This document shows, in pieces, positions 1-5,198 of a stretch of DNA of 7,250 bases. Origin of the DNA: an uncultured Parafilimonas sp. (GTDB lineage Bacteria; Bacteroidota; Bacteroidia; Chitinophagales; Chitinophagaceae); NCBI GenBank assembly GCA_937892395.1, contig CALAGJ010000036.1, forward strand, positions 1-7,250, written 5' to 3'. Position numbers and translations under genes: made by a program. Position 1 is the first letter of the stretch. Each line of letters begins with the position of its first letter. Under the pieces are notes generated by a model. That model was not told the origin of the DNA. It saw nothing but the letters and a program-made list of their open reading frames with translations, and searched no databases.

Positions 1-96
1 AGGCAGGATGCTAAAGCACCAGCCGGTTTTTATTAATCAACTAAAATTGGTGTAATTAAATCAGTACTTCTAAAAATGTATATTCCTTAAAAATCT

Positions 97-104
97 TATG
101 TTTG
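97..104 (+). promoter_or_regulatory. Possible -7 promoter box (TATGTTTG)
   Basis: This octamer matches the Bacteroidota -7 consensus TAnnTTTG exactly and ends 17 bases before the ATG at 122. It overlaps the more distal in-frame ATG at 98, which argues that 98 is not the translation start. No convincing TTG -33 element sits 17 to 23 bases upstream, so this could be a chance match in AT-rich DNA. Confidence 0.35.
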
Positions 105-121
105 ATGAAAATATGATGTGT

Positions 122-1459
122 ATGAAAAAAATATACTTGATAAATCTCATATTCATTTCATTGCAAATTTCGGCACAGGTTCCATCCATTCAGGAATCAC
201 TCACATTTGGCGGCACATCTTTTGACCAAGCACAATCTGGAATTGAATTGTTGAACGGCGATTTCATTATAGCAGGTCAAACTCAAAGTTCAGATTATGA
301 TATAGCACATCTTCTAGGAATTATGGATATATGGCTGGTAAAAACTACAGGGGAAGGAATAAGTTACAAGAATAGAGTTTATGGGGGCACATCGGATGAG
401 TGGGCTGTAAAAGTTTTAAAATCCGATCAAGGCTACTTTATATTAGGTACAACTTCGAGCAATGATTTAAATGTAAGGGGTAATCATGGAGAATATGATG
501 TTTGGGCAGTGCGAATAAACGATGAGGGAGAGATATTAAGGGCACGTTGTTTGGGAGGTAGTGCAAATGAATTTGCAAATGATGCCATTGCTACAAGCGA
601 TGGGGGATATTTGATAACAGCTACTACCTATTCTAATGATGGCGACGTGAATTATAATCATGGGAATGCTGATGTTTGGGTGGTAAAAGTGAATGACAAT
701 GCAGAAATTGAATGGCAAAAATCATTGGGAGGAGCTGGAGCAGAAATGGACGCTAAAGTATTAGAAACAGAAGATGGAAATTTTATTATTGCTTCATCTG
801 GAAATTCTACTGATGGCAGTTTGCACCTCCAGCATGGAGGTAGCGATATATGGGTAGTGGAACTGAGTAGTACAGGCAATATTTTAAGACAGCAATGCTA
901 TGGTGGTACAGGTAATGAATTTGCAGGAGCTATAGCGATGCAGGCTGGCAATATATTAGGCTTAACCGCAACTACATCCTCCAATGATGGTGATGTAAGT
1001 GGACAACATGGGGGTGCAGACGTATGGTTTTTGCAATTAAACGAAAAAGGTAAAATAATAAGTGAGCATTGCTTTGGAGGTACAGACAGTGACCAAGCTA
1101 GAGATATAAAATCTATAGAAGGGGGTGGATGGCTTTTGGCGGCAGCCACCTATTCTCAGGATGGAGATGTGAGTGGCAACCATGGGCGCTATGATGCATG
1201 GCTCATAGAATTGAATACAGTTGGAAATTTAGTATGGCAACAATGCTATGGTGGCACCAAAGATGATTTACCAAATGCCTTACTCCTCACTCAAGACAAA
1301 CATTGGGCTATTTGTGGTTACTCTCATTCGAAATCAGATGATTTAACAAAAAATTATGGGGAAAGTGATGTTTGGGTTTTTCAGTTGTATAAAAATCATA
1401 ATCAAAATAAAAAGAACATAAGTGTATTCAGTCCAGATATTACAACTGCTGAATATTAG
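122..1459 (+). CDS. Secreted seven-repeat beta-propeller-like protein, C-terminal sorting domain apparently truncated
   Basis: Probably an exported surface or secreted protein; its ligand or activity is unknown. The ATG at 122 is preferred over in-frame ATGs at 98, 113 and 116 because it begins a clean signal peptide (MKKIYLINLIF..., likely cleavage near ISA|QV). This gives 445 residues. The mature protein is almost entirely seven repeats of about 58 residues. Each opens with an aromatic/leucine-GG motif, has a central DGD-type turn (SNDGDVSGQHG in repeat 5) and a D-x-W-hydrophobic strand (DVWVVKV). GG anchors fall at residues 30, 88, 145, 203, 261, 319 and 377. Seven units of this size suit a seven-bladed propeller. 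Repeats 1 and 7 are the most diverged. The C-terminus, ISVFSPDITTAEY, resembles the beginning of a T9SS type A domain (ISVYPNPTTGEF-like) but stops there. It converges on the MutS-like gene with a 47-base gap, and I see no clear terminator. Gene identity is certain; fold is inferred. Confidence 0.85.
   Translation: MKKIYLINLIFISLQISAQVPSIQESLTFGGTSFDQAQSGIELLNGDFIIAGQTQSSDYDIAHLLGIMDIWLVKTTGEGISYKNRVYGGTSDEWAVKVLKSDQGYFILGTTSSNDLNVRGNHGEYDVWAVRINDEGEILRARCLGGSANEFANDAIATSDGGYLITATTYSNDGDVNYNHGNADVWVVKVNDNAEIEWQKSLGGAGAEMDAKVLETEDGNFIIASSGNSTDGSLHLQHGGSDIWVVELSSTGNILRQQCYGGTGNEFAGAIAMQAGNILGLTATTSSNDGDVSGQHGGADVWFLQLNEKGKIISEHCFGGTDSDQARDIKSIEGGGWLLAAATYSQDGDVSGNHGRYDAWLIELNTVGNLVWQQCYGGTKDDLPNALLLTQDKHWAICGYSHSKSDDLTKNYGESDVWVFQLYKNHNQNKKNISVFSPDITTAEY
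203..1399 (+). repeat. Seven tandem coding repeats, about 174 bp each
   Basis: The GG codon pair that starts each unit lies at 209, 383, 554, 728, 902, 1076 and 1250. Spacing is therefore 174, 171, 174, 174, 174 and 174 bases, with only the second unit one codon shorter. Units are conserved as protein (GG, DG, DGDV, HG, DVW) but diverged at the DNA level, so this is an old propeller duplication and not a recent unstable tandem array. Confidence 0.85.
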
Positions 1460-1506
1460 CTTGGAAATTTAGCAAAGTTTGGAACATATTCGACATCAAA
1501 AATTCT

Positions 1507-2844
1507 TTATCGAATTGTCGCAGTTTTCATTTTATCCAGCAATGCTACAACACCTTCTCTTTGCAAAATCAAATATCCTATGCGGTCATTGCTAATCCCT
1601 TCTTTTAATTGGTAATTAAAAATGAGTTGTGTATTGCTAGAAGTAGTTTCAAAATAACGAAATAATATATTGGGAAAGAGTCTCAGACCATCACCAATTT
1701 CATAAAGATGGGTACTTAAAATAAAAAGTACATTATCCAAATGAACCAAGCCTTCAATAACTGCTGTACTGCATTTCATTGCATCCTGTATATTGGTTCC
1801 TTTAAATAATTCATCAATGAGTACAAGCCATTTTTTCCCATCATTTATCTTCATCAACGTGTGGTGTATGCGCTGCACTTCATTGAAGAAATAGCTTTCT
1901 CCTTTTACAATATTGTCACTAACCTGTATATTGGTAAGAAGCCCATCTAATAGACTAATTTTCATTTGTTTTGCTGGTACTCCCATTCCCACATGAGCAA
2001 GGTACGCCGCCACTCCTACAGCTTTAATAAATGTACTTTTACCAGCCATATTTGCCCCGGTAAGAAATAAAAAGTTTTGATCTGGCACTAATGAAATATC
2101 ATATGCTACAGGACCTGGCACTAATGGATGCCACAATTGATGAATACCGAGCTCCGGTTCTGATGATGTTGATATTTCGGGGAAGCAAAATCCAAACTGC
2201 AGTGTGGCATAGGCCATACTATAAAATGCATCTGTCTGATACCAGAGTTCACATAGTTCCATAAGGGATTGCTTATAGTCATTCTTTGCAAATCGTGCAT
2301 AGCTTAGCGCTTTGTATGCCGGGAGTTTCTTTATATCGCCTGAAAGGCAAATCATTTCCTCAATGACTTTTTTATGCAGTAAAATTTTTATTTTGTTTGT
2401 TATGAGTGCAAGCGGCGTAGGCAGGTCCTTATCTTTAAAAAGCGATATAAATTGTTGTAATCCTTTTACAAAATCTTGCAAATGTTTTAAGGTAAACTGA
2501 ATAAGGGCATAATCAGCACTGCTAAAAATTTTATAAGAAAGGGAAGAAAATAGGTTTGGCGAAGTGGGAATTGCATCTACAGAATTGTTTAAAAATTTTT
2601 CGATCATCATTAAAGTGCCATTAGTAATGATTGAAGGCCACGATGGCAATGCATCAATCAGGAATTGCAGTGATTGTTGCCTTTCTCTTATTGCAGATAT
2701 GGTATGCAGAGGTTCCCATAAATATCGTTGCAAATAGACTTTTCCACCCTGCGTCTGACAAAAATCAAGATGATGGAGCAGGCTTTGGTTTTCGTCGTTT
2801 GTAATGATTGAAATATCTGCCCTTGTAGTATCATCTGTATGCAT
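1507..2844 (-). CDS. MutS-family ATPase lacking the mismatch-recognition domain
   Basis: This 445-residue protein is a short member of the MutS superfamily and probably an ATP-driven DNA-binding protein; its substrate is unknown. Residues about 20-250 correspond to the helical lever/core region, beginning LLHHLDFCQTQGG. The ATPase domain follows with all core motifs: Walker A GANMAGKST (263-271), the signature helix ESYFFNEVQRI (316-326, equivalent to MutS STFMVEM), Walker B LVLIDE (340-345) followed by LFKGTN in place of MutS GRGTS, and the switch histidine in STHLYEI (379). The N-terminal FxE mismatch-binding and connector domains of canonical MutS (about 850 residues) are absent. There is no MutS2-type Smr nuclease domain and no C-terminal helix-turn-helix extension. 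It should not be called mutS or assigned to mismatch repair on this evidence. The start at 2844 is the most upstream in-frame ATG seen; a weak TATATTTT box lies at 2864-2871 on the minus strand. Confidence 0.88.
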   Translation of the reverse strand: MHTDDTTRADISIITNDENQSLLHHLDFCQTQGGKVYLQRYLWEPLHTISAIRERQQSLQFLIDALPSWPSIITNGTLMMIEKFLNNSVDAIPTSPNLFSSLSYKIFSSADYALIQFTLKHLQDFVKGLQQFISLFKDKDLPTPLALITNKIKILLHKKVIEEMICLSGDIKKLPAYKALSYARFAKNDYKQSLMELCELWYQTDAFYSMAYATLQFGFCFPEISTSSEPELGIHQLWHPLVPGPVAYDISLVPDQNFLFLTGANMAGKSTFIKAVGVAAYLAHVGMGVPAKQMKISLLDGLLTNIQVSDNIVKGESYFFNEVQRIHHTLMKINDGKKWLVLIDELFKGTNIQDAMKCSTAVIEGLVHLDNVLFILSTHLYEIGDGLRLFPNILFRYFETTSSNTQLIFNYQLKEGISNDRIGYLILQREGVVALLDKMKTATIR

Positions 2845-2974
2845 GCATAGTTATTTGTTGCTAAAAATATAAATAATGCAGAAACAGCTTGATGTGTCAT
2901 TCATTTTTTTCCATACTGAGGCAGAAATAAAGTTTGTTATCTCGGAATGGTATAAATTTTTCTATACTTAATTC

Positions 2975-3005
2975 TTGTTCATTTGAATTTGGAGCCCTAC
3001 ATTTG
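2975..3005 (+). promoter_or_regulatory. Promoter of tRNA-Pro
   Basis: A TTG at 2975-2977 is followed after 20 bases by TACATTTG at 2998-3005, an exact match to the Bacteroidota TAnnTTTG -7 box with acceptable spacing. Predicted transcription start is about 3011-3013, a few bases before the mature tRNA. The stretch just after the box (GCGGCCCG) is unusually GC-rich for this window. A GC-rich discriminator is typical of growth-rate or stringently controlled stable-RNA promoters, though that regulation is an inference here. Confidence 0.65.
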
Positions 3006-3019
3006 CGGCCCGTAAAAAT

Positions 3020-3093
3020 CGGGAAGTAGCGCAGGCCGGTAGCGCACCTGGTTTGGGACCAGGGGGTCGCAGGTTCGAATCCTGTCTTCCCGA
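3020..3093 (+). tRNA. tRNA-Pro (anticodon TGG)
   Basis: A full cloverleaf can be drawn by eye. The 7-bp acceptor stem pairs CGGGAAG (3020-3026) with CTTCCCG (3086-3092), with discriminator A at 3093. The D stem is GCGC/GCGC (3029-3032 with 3042-3045). The anticodon stem is CCTGG/CCAGG (3047-3051 with 3059-3063) around loop TTTGGGA, placing anticodon TGG at 3054-3056. The T arm is GCAGG-TTCGAAT-CCTGT (3069-3085). The anticodon reads CCN proline codons. The 3' CCA is not encoded (CTT follows), so it must be added by nucleotidyltransferase. It appears to be a single-gene transcript with its own promoter and terminator. Confidence 0.97.
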
Positions 3094-3097
3094 CTTT

Positions 3098-3128
3098 AAA
3101 AAGGTTGCTCAATGAGTAACCTTTTTTT
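3098..3128 (+). terminator. Intrinsic terminator of tRNA-Pro, probably bidirectional
   Basis: AAAAAGGTTGCTC (3098-3110) pairs with GAGTAACCTTTTT (3114-3126), giving a 13-bp stem with one G-T wobble and a three-base AAT loop. A run of seven T (3122-3128) ends it, starting five bases after the tRNA. On the opposite strand the same stem is followed by five T, so it could also stop transcription of the small minus-strand gene ending at 3168. Confidence 0.85.
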
Positions 3129-3132
3129 ATGC

Positions 3133-3162
3133 ATACCATTTTTACTTTTGTAATAATGGTAT
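3133..3162. repeat. Interrupted stem-loop between convergent tRNA and small-protein gene
   Basis: ATACCATT (3133-3140) is exactly complementary to AATGGTAT (3155-3162). Inside, TTAC (3142-3145) pairs with GTAA (3150-3153) around a TTTT loop, with one T-T mismatch between the two helices. It begins five bases after the stop codon of the minus-strand small gene, so it would form in that mRNA's 3' end. It has no adjacent T run, so it may stabilise the 3' end ahead of the terminator rather than terminate by itself. Confidence 0.5.
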
Positions 3163-3167
3163 TACCT

Positions 3168-3344
3168 TCAAGAAAAAATCGGAATAACAATCAACTTTAT
3201 TATCATGAAGAGCAGCGCCAATAAGAACATCATAATGGATATTCGATTCATGCCATGCATATATTTTACCCATTGTGTGTTTGGAGAATTTGGGTCTCTC
3301 TTTTTGATATAAAGATACTCAGCTATTTGTTTCCAGATGCCCAT
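3168..3344 (-). CDS. Small single-span membrane protein, DUF6728-like
   Basis: An ATG at 3344 (minus strand) opens a 58-residue frame closed by TGA at 3168-3170. The N-terminal half is soluble and charged (MGIWKQIAEYLYIKK, then a D-P-N-S-P-N-T-Q-W stretch and VKYMHGMNRIS). Residues about 36-56 form one strongly hydrophobic segment (IMMFLLALLFMIIKLIV), so the predicted topology is a cytoplasmic N-terminus with one membrane anchor. The pattern of W4, the Tyr/Ile/Lys patch, the N-x-P-x-T-x-W-V-K-Y-MHG-NRIS core and a terminal helix matches my memory of the small Bacteroidota family DUF6728; a profile search would settle it. No function is known to me. It diverges from the adenylating-enzyme gene and converges on the tRNA. 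It is easily missed because of its length. Confidence 0.72.
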   Translation of the reverse strand: MGIWKQIAEYLYIKKRDPNSPNTQWVKYMHGMNRISIMMFLLALLFMIIKLIVIPIFS

Positions 3345-3381
3345 AATGCAACGATAAGTTTATTTTTTTATATGAATGATA

Positions 3382-3396
3382 ACAATTGAAAATTGT
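3382..3396. repeat. 15-base palindrome in the divergent intergenic region
   Basis: ACAATT-GAA-AATTGT is a perfect 6-bp inverted repeat with a three-base centre. It lies between the start of the small membrane protein (3344, minus) and the adenylating enzyme (3424, plus). Its position and symmetry would suit a dimeric regulator's operator. AT-rich DNA produces such palindromes by chance, and no second copy was seen in the window. Confidence 0.25.
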
Positions 3397-3423
3397 GATT
3401 AGTTTGCCAGAAATAATACTAAT

Positions 3424-4815
3424 TTGTCTTTTTACGAAAACCTGTACAAAAATAGTCCACTCTGGATGCAGATTTGCATGGTAAATGCATTTGGCTGGAA
3501 ATGGAAACGCAGGCGGTTTGGAGGCGTATTTCAGCAAGCATATGCAGCAGCAATAAACCGAGAATTTTTTAGTGCTGCGCAATGGGAGGAATACCAAGTA
3601 GAAGCATTAAGAAAATTATTGTTGCATGCTTATGAATCAGTACCCCATTACAAATCAATATTCAAAGAATTTGTCCTTAATAGCAGCGATCTCAAAAATG
3701 CAGACTTATCCATTTTACAAAAACTGCCCATACTCACAAAAGATGTATTAAGGACACGAGGCACCACAACCTTATTAAGTACTCAATTGGAAAAAGGAGG
3801 GATATTTTTAAACAGTAGCGGTAGTACCGGCACACCAGTACAAATATTATATTCACCTGCCATGCATCAACGCTGGTTTGGTTTATTTGAACATCGTGTA
3901 CGCAATTGGGCAGGCGTATCCAGCTTTGAACCAAGGGGAATGATTGGGGGAAGAAAAGTAGTGCCTAGTCATAAGCCTCCTTTTTACAGGTATAACTATT
4001 TTGAAAAGCAAGTATATTTTTCAAATTATGACATCAGTGATGCCAATGCAAAAGCTTATTTGCAAGCAATGTATAAATATGGCATCAACTATCTTACAGG
4101 CTATTCCTCTGGAAATTACCTATTGGCAAAATGCATGCAGGAAGCAGGTCTTCAAGCACCACAATTAAAAGCGGTTTTACCCAGCAGTTTTAAATTGGAT
4201 GCATCCATGAGAAAAGTTATTGAAGAAGTATTTCAATGCAAGGTGTTTGACAGCTGGGGAAGTGTAGAAGCCTGTGGCCTAGTAACAGAATGTGAGCATG
4301 GTAGCTTACATATCAACCCGGATGCAGGTATCATAGAAATTCTGGATGATGAACTACAACCTGTTCGGGCAGGACAAGAAGGTACTGCCTATTGTACAGG
4401 CTTGCTCAATTTTGACCAACCACTTATCAGATATCGTATTGGCGACAAAATGATTAAAGGAGATCAGACAAGTATTTGTGCGTGTGGCCGATATATGCCC
4501 ACCATTAAAGAAGTAACTGGAAGATTAGAGGATGTCATTATTACAAAAGATGGCAGAAAAATGGTTTATTTTTTATATATCTATTTTGGCATTCCTGCTA
4601 TCCGCCAATCACAATTGATACAAGAAAGCCTCGATTTAATCACACTCAATTTATCTGTGTCTCAACCCCTCACCACACTTGAAGAACAACTGCTTATAGA
4701 AAGAATACAAGCTCAACTGGGTTCAGTTTTAGTTCAAATCAACTATGTGAAAGAAATAAAACTTACTGCAAATGGAAAATATAGAGCAGTAATTTCAAAA
4801 CTGGCTAATCATTAA
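3424..4815 (+). CDS. CapK/phenylacetate-CoA-ligase-like adenylate-forming enzyme (COG1541 type), TTG start
   Basis: A 463-residue cytosolic member of the phenylacetate-CoA ligase/CapK branch of the AMP-forming superfamily. It would activate a carboxylate as an acyl-adenylate; the substrate is not predictable from sequence. Motifs in order: phosphate-binding loop SSGSTGTP (131-138), the E-containing motif SWGSVEACG (278-286), RYRIGD (336-341) and TGRLEDVI (365-372) around the hinge, and the late lysine in TANGKYR (K452). Cysteines in CEHG and CACGR (290, 352, 354) resemble the CxCGR element of PaaK relatives. No ATG exists upstream: the frame is closed by TAG at 3400-3402. The first ATG is codon 15 (3466). 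Residues before it (SFYENLYKNSPLWMQ) look like the conserved N-terminal helix of this family, so TTG at 3424 is chosen. Relatives often sit in polysaccharide loci, but no glycosyltransferase is nearby here and the gene appears to be alone. Confidence 0.87.
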   Translation: MSFYENLYKNSPLWMQICMVNAFGWKWKRRRFGGVFQQAYAAAINREFFSAAQWEEYQVEALRKLLLHAYESVPHYKSIFKEFVLNSSDLKNADLSILQKLPILTKDVLRTRGTTTLLSTQLEKGGIFLNSSGSTGTPVQILYSPAMHQRWFGLFEHRVRNWAGVSSFEPRGMIGGRKVVPSHKPPFYRYNYFEKQVYFSNYDISDANAKAYLQAMYKYGINYLTGYSSGNYLLAKCMQEAGLQAPQLKAVLPSSFKLDASMRKVIEEVFQCKVFDSWGSVEACGLVTECEHGSLHINPDAGIIEILDDELQPVRAGQEGTAYCTGLLNFDQPLIRYRIGDKMIKGDQTSICACGRYMPTIKEVTGRLEDVIITKDGRKMVYFLYIYFGIPAIRQSQLIQESLDLITLNLSVSQPLTTLEEQLLIERIQAQLGSVLVQINYVKEIKLTANGKYRAVISKLANH

Positions 4816-5147
4816 TTTAATAAAGTATATTCTATAGATTGAAACAAATCATACTACAATATTCAATTTATTCCCAAAGCTAAAATTCCATTTGGTAATA
4901 ACCCCCATTTTTAAAAATAACATAGACAAGAAAAAAATATAAAGGCAAAATAGATTATAAGATCAGGGTTGTTTAAGAGCAAAAAAGGTAAACAATTTGA
5001 CTTTTTTTATAAATGCATTTGAAGCCAACTATTCGGATTTTCTTTACTACCTACTTATTGCAAAATTTGTTATTAAGCTATCTTGACATTTTATTCAACT
5101 CATTTTTTTTTAAAAATTTTATAGAAAACAGGGTAACATTTTTTGGA
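4816..5147. other. AT-rich intergenic region with no gene found
   Basis: This is the part of the 383-base gap between the two plus-strand genes that lies upstream of the promoter of the next gene. I found no open frame with protein-like composition and no RNA gene. It contains a 12-base palindrome ATTTTTAAAAAT (4907-4918). A weak A-T stem, AAAAAAG (4981-4987) with CTTTTTT (5001-5007), could loosely serve as terminator for the upstream gene. A TTGACA at 5083-5088 has no convincing partner box. No firm signal was identified. Confidence 0.5.
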
Positions 5148-5176
5148 TTTGTTGTTCTACATGTATAATAATTTTA
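5148..5176 (+). promoter_or_regulatory. Candidate promoter of the S74/T9SS gene
   Basis: TTTG at 5148-5151 is followed after 17 bases by TAATTTTA (5169-5176), which matches the TAnnTTTG -7 consensus except for the final base. Transcription would start near 5182, leaving a short A-rich leader (TTAACAAACAAAATTTTACAAA) before the ATG at 5199, with no Shine-Dalgarno motif. This arrangement is normal for strongly expressed Bacteroidota genes. Confidence 0.5.
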
Positions 5177-5198
5177 TTAACAAACAAAATTTTACAAA

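Noticed and set aside
1..36. Possible C-terminal tail of an upstream plus-strand gene (RQDAKAPAGFY then TAA)
   Set aside because: Eleven codons at a window edge cannot be distinguished from chance; another frame stays open to 54. Nothing recognisable.
98..121. More upstream starts (ATG at 98, 113 or 116) for the propeller protein
   Set aside because: They add MFDENMMC before the lysine pair and hydrophobic core, spoiling the signal peptide, and 98 lies inside a -7-like promoter box.
536..1149. Several minus-strand open frames of 60-83 codons within the propeller gene, and a 113-codon one at 5636-5977
   Set aside because: They are shadows of repetitive Gly/Asp/Ala-rich coding sequence: low-complexity Pro/Ser/Ala/Leu products with no start context or motifs.
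1481..1520. Possible terminator between the convergent propeller and MutS-like genes (CGACA ... TGTCG)
   Set aside because: Only a 5-bp inverted repeat with a long loop and no T run next to the stem.
3020..3093. tRNA gene as an integration (att) site for a mobile element
   Set aside because: No integrase is present, no direct repeat of the tRNA 3' end occurs elsewhere in the window, and the flanking genes look like core genes.
2897..3190. Minus-strand 97-codon open frame containing GKTGFEPATPWSQTRCATGLRYFP-type sequence
   Set aside because: It is the antisense translation of the tRNA-Pro gene plus flanks. This GFEPATP...RCATGLRY peptide is a classic spurious product of reading tRNA genes backwards.
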